A stretch of 12,664 bases of DNA. It comes from Rhodospirillaceae bacterium. GTDB taxonomy: Bacteria > Pseudomonadota > Alphaproteobacteria > JABSOH01. Where the stretch lies: NCBI GenBank assembly GCA_020629355.1, contig JAHDDM010000013.1:1-12664 (forward strand), written 5' to 3'. A model generated the notes under the pieces. The model made no database searches and was not told where the DNA came from. It worked only from the letters and a program-made list of their open reading frames with translations. Made by a program: the position numbers and the translations under genes. Shown here piece by piece: positions 6,601 to 12,650 of the stretch. Positions within the stretch are counted from its first letter, which is position 1. Each line of letters starts with the position of its first letter.

Positions 6601-8495
6601 GCCACAGATTCAGTACCATTCACCGTGTGCGTCCAAGTCGCACCAGACTCAATACCCGCAACGCTTACCGTGCCATTGCTGGTGATGTTATCTGTAGTGT
6701 CACCCGTGTCTGTAATGGACAATGTCGGCTTGGCAGCCGCCGTGTCCAGCGTAAAGCTTAATGGGTCGCTCGTGCTCGTATTCCCTGCCGCATCCGTTTG
6801 CTTGACCGTAATGTCTTTCTCACCATCGCCAGAGACCGTGAAGCTCGTCACCGTACTGGCCTGTGCTGCTGATTCAACACCATTCACCATGTGCGTCCAA
6901 GTTGCACCAGACTCGAGACCCGAAACCGTCACCGTACCGTCACTGATCGTATCTGTTGATGTACCCGTCTGTGTAAAAGAAAGCGTCGACGCACTCGGTG
7001 CAGTGGTATCCAGCGTAAAGCTCAGCGTCTGACTAATCTCACTGACATTCCCCGCCCTATCCGTTTGCTTGACCGTGATGTCTTTTTGACCATCGCCAGA
7101 AACCAGAAAGCTCGTCACATCACTCGACTGTGCAGCGGATTCAACACCATTCACCATGTGCGTCCAAGTCGCACCAGACTCGAGACCTGCAACGGTCACC
7201 AAACCATTGCTGGTATGGTTCTGCGCCGAACCTGTATCTGTAATCGACAATGTTGGCGCATTCGGCGCGGTTGTATCAGCAACCTCTGTATTACCGCCTG
7301 CCGCCTCGTCTACAATAACAGACTCTTCCTCTGTAGTTGCTGCCTGTTCTACTATGACTGCCTGTTCTGCTACAGCTGCCTGTTCTACTATGACTGCCTG
7401 TTCTGCTACAGCTGCCTGTTCTATGACTACCGTCTCTTCCTCAGTAAAAACAGGAGCAGGAGCAGAATCGGGAACAGACTCAAGTAGTTCTTTCACTTCA
7501 AGATTAGAGGTTTCGGCCTCCACCTGTATGCCCTGTGCGGTCATTTTCATCTTGAGCTGAACAACATCTCCCGTGACTTCAGCAAAGGTCTCCGCGATAG
7601 CCTGTGCCATTCGTGCCAGCTCCGCCTGATCCAGCATACTAAAAACTTCAGGATTATCCCGAAGAATTGTATCAAGACTATCTTGCACAAGACTTGGCGC
7701 ATTTTCACCCTCTGAAAGCCCGACACTCTCAAAACTTTCATCCAGGCGATAGACCTCACCGTCATGGGTGGTCGTTTCAATCGCACCATCCACAACAGAG
7801 AACTTAAAACCCTCTTCCTTCAGTGCACCAGAAACAATCGTACCGCGAATCCCAATACTGCCCACGGGAGTCGTTATCTCCATGTCGCTGGGATTGTTTT
7901 TCGCTATCAAACCAGAAACAAACAGAAATGAGCCTTTCAAAATCCCATAGTCCGAATTGCCACTTTGAGCATCAGCATTATAGTTCAAGTCATTCACCGC
8001 CATCCGTGAAGCACTACCAAGGGCAAATAGCGTCTGATCCAGCATAACCAGTTTCACTGCCGAATCTTCACCCGTCTCCAGCACTTCGCCCTCAAACAGT
8101 AAGCTGTCTATTTCAAGAGTGCGCCGCGTCCCATCTGGTGCAACTGCAACAACCTCGCCTTGAGAATCGGTGATTGTCCCAACAACCTGCGCTGATGTAT
8201 CTTGACTTTGTGCCAGCATCACGGGACGTTCAAGGAACATGGTCACCGTCGCTGGATCAAGGCTATATGCCATGCCAGAAAATGTGCCCGTAAGCGTTGG
8301 CGGGATCGTGCCTGTGAAATACTCCGCAACAGTATGTTGCATCCCATCAGGTAAAATCAGCACCAGATCAGCGCCGTCTTGAACAAAGCGCGCATCATGG
8401 AAGAATGCTGGACTAGGCAAGTCTGCCCCTGTCGCACCACCAAGAGAAAAACCAGAGCCGAATTCGGGCTGTGCACCAGTAAAAATATCACGCAT
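3687..8495 (-). CDS. Giant FecR-domain, Ig-like-repeat, RTX-like surface or secreted protein
   Basis: This 1602-residue protein is probably exported to the cell surface or medium. It has no Sec signal peptide (it begins MRDIFTGAQPEFGSGF). It ends in acidic/hydrophobic residues (AVETVMLAS), as many type I secretion substrates do. Regions in order: a leader of about 100 residues; a FecR-like beta domain (about 103-258, with ITTPVGSIGIRGT); a helical stretch (about 265-345); a repetitive Ala/Val/Glu linker (about 352-400); three closely similar Ig-like repeats of 88-89 residues (408-674); more diverged Ig-like units to about 1180; a patch with RTX-like motifs (GDAGDDTF, GGVGQDAL; about 1185-1300); another Ig-like unit (about 1375-1465); and a C-terminal module with a DxDxDG loop (1588-1593). 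The start is supported by AGGAGAG upstream (8506-8500). Adhesion is the likeliest role. No ABC transporter, membrane fusion protein or outer-membrane partner gene is in the window. No convincing promoter was found in the 108 bases after lexA. Confidence 0.85.
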   Translation of the reverse strand: MRDIFTGAQPEFGSGFSLGGATGADLPSPAFFHDARFVQDGADLVLILPDGMQHTVAEYFTGTIPPTLTGTFSGMAYSLDPATVTMFLERPVMLAQSQDTSAQVVGTITDSQGEVVAVAPDGTRRTLEIDSLLFEGEVLETGEDSAVKLVMLDQTLFALGSASRMAVNDLNYNADAQSGNSDYGILKGSFLFVSGLIAKNNPSDMEITTPVGSIGIRGTIVSGALKEEGFKFSVVDGAIETTTHDGEVYRLDESFESVGLSEGENAPSLVQDSLDTILRDNPEVFSMLDQAELARMAQAIAETFAEVTGDVVQLKMKMTAQGIQVEAETSNLEVKELLESVPDSAPAPVFTEEETVVIEQAAVAEQAVIVEQAAVAEQAVIVEQAATTEEESVIVDEAAGGNTEVADTTAPNAPTLSITDTGSAQNHTSNGLVTVAGLESGATWTHMVNGVESAAQSSDVTSFLVSGDGQKDITVKQTDRAGNVSEISQTLSFTLDTTAPSASTLSFTQTGTSTDTISDGTVTVSGLESGATWTHMVNGVESAAQASTVTSFTVSGDGEKDITVKQTDAAGNTSTSDPLSFTLDTAAAKPTLSITDTGDTTDNITSNGTVSVAGIESGATWTHTVNGTESVAQSSDVTSFTVSGDGDKNITVKQTDAAGNTSTSDTLSFSLDQEAPQSTPTVALKTGADTGSSGSDGITNTLEFTFSTLSSDAVKQQYSLNEGDWKDFSTFNADVEALKNNNQENTLRIQELDGAGNTGAPSDVLKFTYDTIAPTTAPTMSLDVDYHGETDAAGQSSGSGSYDSNDLKTGYLGTNEAIKIAGLETGATWEYNLNDGQGWQNGTGSSFRPEDGTYSNISVRQIDAAGNEGTVVNHVIKTTYKTTNVDQTFDGSTPAAKLYFDTIIATPSVTLSTASKGSIDVGGIEAGATWKYIVNGTESAVQPSVLSSFAAGEGAQSVTVVQTDKVGNVSSSSNVLTYNYDSSSIAPILALYNDSGAAGDKVTNGVQVVSSAYGSGWKYSIDNNTWVPLTQPINFASDGSNDGDIKIQLKKVSTGTIATGLEFTLDTTAPTAPTITWPGENYFHDSPNTFKSGLEGMITTGEGVTKIELYALNANENPTGTALASTTTFQSNGSWSTSYDGNSGFEVSKDSTAPVKYKVIASDAANNSTASSVFTVERKSGTAEGSTGNDSFNVFAGSGGITTANAKEGNDWMFAASGNAMTLNGDAGDDTFMLQTASYNAIANSGTQIKLDGGVGQDALRFHNDMSGTVDLSHGNFMGKLDNFETILLAKAITTLKLNASIVADMTDSNNALSITHWDYTNNGSMITASDRTVSLGSEFTQLGASNIYEAIHSSGTVKVTVQSGITVIANTDSTPPSAPIVARNSDDDRDGTINVTGLEAGATFQFSLDGTTYYNGTVDSSDQTKGSFAIKSKDYSTDNLTLYVRQTDSAGNSSTVTELKISDALSSVISSSTPVLNGYNNSYLMNEEPHDFNDLYQSGAGAGAGYDELTVNSSITMDSTIISVIKDFEEIKYEGSSKFALSDDQIKGLMTGNDAGNVLRLTGFELADTTGWAPKGSEGSYSIYAKDLDNDGAVETVMLAS
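4596..4943 (-). other. RTX-like calcium-binding patch inside the giant protein
   Basis: The segment encodes residues about 1185-1300. It contains GNDSFNVF, EGNDWMF, NGDAGDDTFML and DGGVGQDALRF. The last matches the RTX nonapeptide rule GGxGxDxUx and the others are degenerate copies. In known RTX proteins such repeats bind calcium outside the cell and fold after type I secretion. Only about four units are present, so this is a reduced or decayed RTX block and may be structural rather than diagnostic. Confidence 0.5.
6474..7274 (-). repeat. Three tandem Ig-like repeats of 88-89 codons
   Basis: Residues 408-674 of the giant protein form three consecutive units sharing ESGATWTH, VSGDG, ITVKQTD and AGN at the same spacing; GATWTH falls at 441, 530 and 618. 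The DNA is also visibly similar between units, for example GTGCGTCCAAGT and TCCGTTTGCTTGACCGT recur. This suggests fairly recent tandem duplication, whereas later units are much more diverged. Confidence 0.85.
7339..7422 (-). repeat. 36-base exact tandem repeat encoding an Ala/Val/Glu linker
   Basis: Positions 7339-7374 and 7375-7410 are identical 36-base units, followed by 12 bases of a third copy. Each unit is itself two related 18-base halves sharing CTGCCTGTTCT. In frame they encode the 12-residue unit EQAAVAEQAVIV within the linker between the FecR-like part and the Ig-like repeats. Because the period is a multiple of three, copy-number change would lengthen or shorten the linker without a frameshift. 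Confidence 0.9.
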
Positions 8496-8603
8496 TGCAC
8501 TCTCCTGAAAGTTTGTAACACTCTAGGAGATTACTAGCACAGGTGGGCTCAAGCTGGAAAGTGCAGTCGTCACAACAGCCCATTAGACATAAAATATACG
8601 TTT

Positions 8604-9245
8604 TTAATAGTACCGCACGAGACCAGAAAGTACACCTTTGATAGAAATGCGCTCACCGCCATAGATTTGAGTTTGATAATCAGCATTCTCTGGCTCCAAG
8701 GCCACTGTCGAACCGCGACTTTGGAAACGTTTCAGCGTGACTTCCTCGTAGTCGATACAGGCCACAACAATCTGGCCATTTTGCGCCGTGTTCTGCTGGC
8801 GGATCACGACATAATCACCATCATGAATACCCGCATCAATCATAGAATCACCAGAAACTTCAAGCACAAAATGCTCGCCGCGCCCCACAAGCGAATTCGG
8901 CATACTCAAGGTTTCCGCGACATATTCAATAGCCTCAATAGCCACGCCAGCTGCAATACGCCCCAGAAAAGGCAATTCCACGCTAGAATCATCGTTGTCC
9001 TCGTTACGGCTAGAGATGCCCTGGTGGATATTCTCGGGCAGTTTCAAGATTTCCAATGCCCGCGCGCGATTAACCATCCGTTTAAGATAGCCGCGTTTCT
9101 CAAGACCCGTAATCAGTTGATAAATCCCCGATTTTGATTTCAGACCAATGGCGATGCGCATTTCATCATAGCTGGGCGTAATACCGTCCTGCTGCTGGCA
9201 TTGGTGGATAAACATCAGCAATTCACTCTGGCGCGGAGTCAGCAT
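8604..9245 (-). CDS. lexA: LexA repressor (SOS regulator, S24 autopeptidase)
   Basis: This 213-residue LexA represses SOS genes and cleaves itself when RecA filaments form on single-stranded DNA. The N-terminal winged helix-turn-helix starts MLTPRQSELL and contains GLKSKSGIYQLITGLEKRGY and NRARALEILKLP. The C-terminal peptidase contains the cleavage site Ala99-Gly100 (GRIAAGVAIEA), the nucleophile Ser134 (SGDSM) and the general base Lys172 (TLKRF). I chose the ATG at 9245, which matches the family N-terminus and follows AGAGGTG. An in-frame ATG seven codons upstream (9266) has no ribosome-binding site. It is divergent from rdgB, with phased GTTC half-sites over its own promoter, so it is probably autoregulated. 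In the recognition helix it reads GIYQLI, where I recall GIHRLI for most alphaproteobacterial LexA proteins. Confidence 0.95.
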   Translation of the reverse strand: MLTPRQSELLMFIHQCQQQDGITPSYDEMRIAIGLKSKSGIYQLITGLEKRGYLKRMVNRARALEILKLPENIHQGISSRNEDNDDSSVELPFLGRIAAGVAIEAIEYVAETLSMPNSLVGRGEHFVLEVSGDSMIDAGIHDGDYVVIRQQNTAQNGQIVVACIDYEEVTLKRFQSRGSTVALEPENADYQTQIYGGERISIKGVLSGLVRYY

Positions 9246-9250
9246 CAGAA

Positions 9251-9257
9251 CACCTCT
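9251..9257 (-). promoter_or_regulatory. Ribosome-binding site fixing the lexA start
   Basis: On the minus strand this reads AGAGGTG, five bases before the ATG at 9245. The alternative in-frame ATG at 9266 has only A/T-rich sequence in front of it, so this site decides the start. Confidence 0.7.
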
Positions 9258-9269
9258 TACAATCATATG

Positions 9270-9306
9270 TTTCTTATATTGTTCTTATTATGTCCCTTTT
9301 TTGTTC
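9270..9306. promoter_or_regulatory. LexA operator: GTTC-type half-sites at 11-base spacing
   Basis: On the plus strand TTTC (9270), GTTC (9281), GTCC (9292) and GTTC (9303) begin exactly 11 bases apart, each pair separated by seven bases. The alphaproteobacterial LexA box is GTTC-N7-GTTC, so adjacent pairs form overlapping near-consensus boxes. They cover the spacer and -10 of the lexA promoter. Binding is inferred, as no adjacent pair is a perfect GTTC-N7-GTTC. Confidence 0.7.
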
Positions 9307-9315
9307 TACGTGCAA
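9287..9315 (-). promoter_or_regulatory. Probable sigma70-type promoter of lexA
   Basis: The minus strand has TTGCAC (9315-9310), a 17-base spacer and CATAAT (9292-9287). These match 4 of 6 and 5 of 6 consensus bases, about 40 bases before the lexA start. The LexA half-sites overlap the spacer and -10, which fits autorepression. Confidence 0.6.
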
Positions 9316-9375
9316 GTGAAAAAAGAAAAGGTATAGGCTCTATTTATTTCTGCTCTTTTTCATTATGGTAACAGC

Positions 9376-9990
9376 ATGACGAAACACCGATTACATCCCA
9401 AGGACACTTTATTGCTCGCGAGTGCCAATCAAGGCAAGCTGGTGGAACTTGAAGCTTTGCTTTTGCCTTATGGCATTGCACTTTGCTCCATTGCGCAATA
9501 TTACCAAGGTGAGCTGGCTGAAGACGGTGAGACTTTCGAGGCCAATGCCCTGCAAAAGGCGCGTTTTGCCAGCAATCTGTCTGGTTTACCCGCTTTAGCC
9601 GATGATTCGGGCTTTTGCGTTGCCGCGCTTGATGGTGCGCCAGGGATTTATTCCGCACGTTGGGCAGGAGAAAACAAAGACTTTCAAGAGGCCATGAAAC
9701 GAATCAAGACCGAAATGCCTGCAAATGCAGCACCAGACGCATATTTTGTCTGCGTGCTGGCCTTATGTTTCCCCGATGGGACAGAGCAATGTTTTCGCGG
9801 TGAAATCCACGGAGACTTTTGCTGGCCTGCACAAGGCAACAAAGGCTTTGGCTACGATCCCGTATTTATCCCGAAAGGCCATACCCGCACATTTGGCGAA
9901 ATGTCGCCAGCTGAGAAAGACCAGATAAGTCACCGCGCCATTGCCTTTGCGCAATTTCAACGTAAAGTTTTAACGCAAAGAGTATCGTGA
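9376..9990 (+). CDS. rdgB: RdgB/HAM1 non-canonical purine NTP pyrophosphatase
   Basis: This 204-residue protein belongs to the RdgB/Ham1 family, which hydrolyses dITP, XTP and related deaminated purine nucleotides to monophosphates and so keeps them out of DNA and RNA. Motifs in order: SANQGKLVELE (16-26) for triphosphate binding; EDGETFEANALQKA (49-62); the acidic ADDSGFCVAALDGAPGIYSA (75-94) holding the catalytic and metal-binding aspartates; GNKGFGYDPVF (154-164); and SHRAIA (185-190) for base recognition. The ATG at 9376 has only a weak upstream GGTAA, and there is no better in-frame start. Its last bases form a GTGA overlap with hemW, so the two are translationally coupled. The promoter must lie in the spacer shared with lexA, but no clear -35/-10 pair was found for this direction. 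Confidence 0.95.
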   Translation: MTKHRLHPKDTLLLASANQGKLVELEALLLPYGIALCSIAQYYQGELAEDGETFEANALQKARFASNLSGLPALADDSGFCVAALDGAPGIYSARWAGENKDFQEAMKRIKTEMPANAAPDAYFVCVLALCFPDGTEQCFRGEIHGDFCWPAQGNKGFGYDPVFIPKGHTRTFGEMSPAEKDQISHRAIAFAQFQRKVLTQRVS

Positions 9991-11150
9991 AACCACTCGC
10001 CCTGTATGTCCATTGGCCTTTCTGTCGGCGGATCTGTCCCTATTGCGATTTCAACGTCAAACGCTGGCGCAATCAAGATACCGAAGCCATAGCCAAGGCA
10101 TTACTTGCTGATCTGCAACAAGAGGCGACATGGCGCGGTGATCACTGGCGACTTGAAGCACTACACTTTGGCGGTGGCACACCTTCAATGATGCCGCCTG
10201 AGGTGCTGCAACAAGTCATTGCTTGCGCCAAAGACCTGTTTCCCGTTGCAGGGAATCTTGAGATTGCTCTTGAGGCCAACCCTGAAGATGTTGATAATTT
10301 CCCTGCTATTGCGGAGGCGGGGGTACAACGCCTAACCCTTGGAATACAAGCCTTTGACGCGATACGCCTACAACAGTTAGGACGGCAACATAGCCCTGAA
10401 CAGGCTCTGAAAGCCATAAAGACAGCCCGTGATCTGTTTCCTAGTGTCGCCGTCGATATGATCTATGCAACACCGCACCAGAGCGTCTCGGCGTGGCAAG
10501 ATGAACTGTCTCAAGTCACGCGACTTCCCATTGATCACCTGTCTTTATACGGCTTGACCATCGAGGCAGGCACAGCCTTCGGTCATCGCCCACCGCAAGG
10601 TTTACCCGATAATGACTTGGACAGCGCATTGATGCTACTCAGTCGTGACATTGCTGCTGAAGCAGGGTTTCAGCAATACGAGGTCTCGAATTTTGCCCGT
10701 AGGGGACACCAGTCGCGCTACAATAGCATGGTCTGGCAATCGTGCGATTATATCGGCATTGGTCCAGGTGCGCACGGACGACACCATGTTTCGGGACAAC
10801 GTTTTGCTGTACGGAAACTGCCCGCTCCCAAAGCATGGCAAGAGGCCGTTATGACAGATACGGAAACAAAAAATCTTAGGGGATTAGAAAGCTTTGAGAC
10901 CCTTGATGCTGTTGCTGCTGTGCAGGAATGGCTCTTGATGGGTTTGCGGCTCTGCCAAGGGATTGATCTTGAAAATTTACCAGATTTTCTACCAGCCAAC
11001 CGTCAAGCTCTGGTACAAAGCATTCAACAGTATCAACAAACCCATCCCAATATTTGGGCTTTTGACGGGCGTTTTATCTCTATTACGGACTCTGCCGCCC
11101 TAAGGCTGGACTATTGGCTTGCAGAGCTCTGTATAGCGATAGAAATATAA
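9987..11150 (+). CDS. hemW: HemW-type radical SAM protein (heme chaperone-like, coproporphyrinogen oxidase-related)
   Basis: This 387-residue radical SAM protein resembles oxygen-independent coproporphyrinogen oxidase (HemN). It has the HemW signature: Cys13-X3-Cys17-X2-Cys20 followed by Asp-Phe (YVHWPFCRRICPYCDFN), without the fourth cysteine of true HemN. These cysteines bind the [4Fe-4S] cluster that cleaves S-adenosylmethionine. Further family segments are HFGGGTPS (60-67), EANPED, GVQRLTLGIQAF, LGRQHSPEQA, VDMIYATPHQS and IGIGPGAH. HemW proteins studied elsewhere bind heme and are thought to deliver it to target proteins rather than make protoporphyrinogen. It starts with GTG inside the stop region of rdgB (GTGA, four-base overlap). 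Overlapping rdgB-hemW pairs are common in Alphaproteobacteria. Automatic annotations often mislabel this gene hemN. Confidence 0.93.
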   Translation: MKPLALYVHWPFCRRICPYCDFNVKRWRNQDTEAIAKALLADLQQEATWRGDHWRLEALHFGGGTPSMMPPEVLQQVIACAKDLFPVAGNLEIALEANPEDVDNFPAIAEAGVQRLTLGIQAFDAIRLQQLGRQHSPEQALKAIKTARDLFPSVAVDMIYATPHQSVSAWQDELSQVTRLPIDHLSLYGLTIEAGTAFGHRPPQGLPDNDLDSALMLLSRDIAAEAGFQQYEVSNFARRGHQSRYNSMVWQSCDYIGIGPGAHGRHHVSGQRFAVRKLPAPKAWQEAVMTDTETKNLRGLESFETLDAVAAVQEWLLMGLRLCQGIDLENLPDFLPANRQALVQSIQQYQQTHPNIWAFDGRFISITDSAALRLDYWLAELCIAIEI

Positions 11151-11179
11151 GACTTTCTACCCAATTCGATACTTCCAAT

Positions 11180-11324
11180 TTGAACACTTCCCTTTCCCTA
11201 AGATTTCGATGCAGATAGGGGTAAAGGGCGAAATTGAGTACCGGAGCATATTCAGATATTTGAGGAACGGAAATGAGCGATTTGCCCCTAGATGCGCGAA
11301 AGATAGGGAAAGGGAAGTGTTCAA
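11180..11324. repeat. 145-base imperfect palindrome with perfect 21-base terminal inverted repeats (MITE-like)
   Basis: The left arm 11180-11200 begins TTGAACACTTCCC. The right arm 11304-11324 is its exact reverse complement over 21 bases. Inside, the two halves keep pairing with small mismatches: TTTCG-GCA-TAGGGG-AAA on the left (11204-11224) against the complementary run at 11281-11301. The centre contains ATATTCAGATAT. If the arms are taken as 20 bases starting TGAACAC, ATT flanks the element on both sides, a possible 3-base target duplication. It sits between convergent hemW and atpF and touches the atpF stop. It could be a small non-autonomous transposable element or a long-hairpin transcription boundary. 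Neither end has a T-tract typical of an intrinsic terminator, and no protein is encoded. Confidence 0.8.
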
Positions 11325-11813
11325 TTACGCGCTTTTAGCAATCTTTGCGACTTCCTTAATGGCGGCATCAATCGTGGCCTCGCCAACCTTACCATCCATT
11401 TGGTCTTGCAGAATTTTTTGGCTCGCCGCAATAGAAAGCGCAACGGTACGATCCGCAATTTCTTGCAACGCCGCCGCTTCAGCCTGTGCAATGCGCTGTG
11501 TCGCTTGCTCACGCCGTGCTGCTATGGTACGCGCAAGTTTTTCTTCAGCCAGAGCAGCCTGAGTAGCAACCTCTTGCCGTGCTGCGGCTTCCATCGCCTT
11601 GACTTCTTCTTTAGCCTGACGATTACGCTGGCGTTGCGTACTTTGCGCTTCCTGTGCCTGTTGTTTCAGCTCGCGTACCTCGTCAAGCTCCGCCTGAATT
11701 CGCTCTAGGCGACCATCAAGACTAGTCGCGAGAATACCGCGCGCCTTCCACCAGACCAAGCCACAAAAAATAACAAAAGCAATCAGTACCCAAAATGCCG
11801 GATCTTGAAACAT
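11325..11813 (-). CDS. atpF: ATP synthase F0 subunit b
   Basis: This 162-residue stator protein links membrane F0 to the F1 head. Residues about 6-24 (AFWVLIAFVIFCGLVWW) form the single membrane anchor. The rest is a long, charged, Ala/Glu/Arg-rich helix (EELDE/ELKQQAQEAQ-like heptads) that forms the right-handed peripheral-stalk coiled coil, ending KEVAKIAKSA. It is the last of the F0 genes, three bases after the stop of the related b' gene, so the two partners are co-expressed. Its TAA stop is immediately followed on the minus strand by the terminal arm of the palindromic repeat. No F1 gene follows, consistent with the split F0/F1 operons of Alphaproteobacteria. Confidence 0.93.
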   Translation of the reverse strand: MFQDPAFWVLIAFVIFCGLVWWKARGILATSLDGRLERIQAELDEVRELKQQAQEAQSTQRQRNRQAKEEVKAMEAAARQEVATQAALAEEKLARTIAARREQATQRIAQAEAAALQEIADRTVALSIAASQKILQDQMDGKVGEATIDAAIKEVAKIAKSA

Positions 11814-11816
11814 TTT

Positions 11817-12368
11817 CTACGCCTTTAACGCTGATTTCAGCGCGGTCTTGGTTGGCTTTTTACCGCCAGCAAGAACAACGCACTTCTCGATCAGTTCTGT
11901 TGCCATTTCATCAACCTTGGCCAAGGCATCATTCTTGGCCTCGTCAATCGCCTGTTCCTGTTCGCCAATTTCAGCCGCAATTTCTTGCTGTGCTTGCGTC
12001 TGCTGATCAGAGATACTCGCCTGTAGAGCCTGATGCTTGTTGCGCAAAAGTTCTTGAGTTTCACCGCGCCCCTGCGCCAGAATCTCTTCCATTTCGCCAA
12101 CCAAGGTCTCAACCTCGCGGCGGTATTTCCGCGCTGCCGAATAATCAGCATCAATATTCCGCATCCGGCGTTGCAGGATTTGACTGATACGTGGCAAAGC
12201 AATACGGCTGACAATGATGTACAGCAGCACAAAGCTTACCGCGAGCCAGAAAATCTGACTCGGGTAAGTATTGTGATTAAGCTGTGGCAAGCCACCCTCG
12301 GCCCAAGCTGGGGAAGCAATCAGGCTTACCGCCATAAAGGCAAGAATATTTGCGCCACGAATGATCAT
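11817..12368 (-). CDS. atpG: ATP synthase F0 subunit b'
   Basis: This 183-residue second b-type stator subunit (b', AtpF2/AtpG) forms a heterodimer with b in Alphaproteobacteria and phototrophs. The N-terminus has an extra segment, ILAFMAVSLIASPAWA, that looks like a cleavable signal peptide (possible cut after Ala23). A PQLNHNTYPSQIFWL motif and the membrane helix (about 37-56) follow, as in other b' subunits. The remainder is a long coiled coil rich in Glu, Gln and Ala, ending KTALKSALKA. The gene begins 18 bases after atpE and ends three bases before atpF. The ribosome-binding site is weak (AAGAAAGA), so translation may depend on the upstream genes. The symbol varies (atpF', atpX, atpG); the subunit identity is secure. 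Confidence 0.9.
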   Translation of the reverse strand: MIIRGANILAFMAVSLIASPAWAEGGLPQLNHNTYPSQIFWLAVSFVLLYIIVSRIALPRISQILQRRMRNIDADYSAARKYRREVETLVGEMEEILAQGRGETQELLRNKHQALQASISDQQTQAQQEIAAEIGEQEQAIDEAKNDALAKVDEMATELIEKCVVLAGGKKPTKTALKSALKA

Positions 12369-12386
12369 GCTGCGTCTTTCTTGCGC

Positions 12387-12626
<240 letters not shown>

Positions 12627-12650
12627 TTAAATAGTGTAAAATACAAAGGT

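Noticed and set aside
7339..7422. Tandem 36-base repeats, a length typical of CRISPR repeats
   Set aside because: The copies are directly adjacent with no spacers, are in frame within a large gene, and have no cas genes nearby.
7065..7487. Plus-strand open frame over the repetitive linker, encoding Cys/Tyr-rich repeats
   Set aside because: It is the reverse complement of the giant gene's Ig and linker repeats; its repetitive look is inherited from the coding strand, and it has no ribosome-binding site.
8544..8582. TGGGCT / AGCCCA inverted repeat between lexA and the giant gene, considered as the lexA terminator
   Set aside because: The arms are only six bases with a 27-base loop and no T-tract, so chance is a sufficient explanation.
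9246..9266. Longer lexA start at the ATG at 9266
   Set aside because: There is no ribosome-binding site upstream, and the LexA family begins at MLTPRQ, which has a good site.
11209..11562. Plus-strand open frame spanning the palindrome and most of atpF
   Set aside because: It lies opposite the well-supported atpF, its product resembles no family I know, and its start falls inside the inverted repeat.
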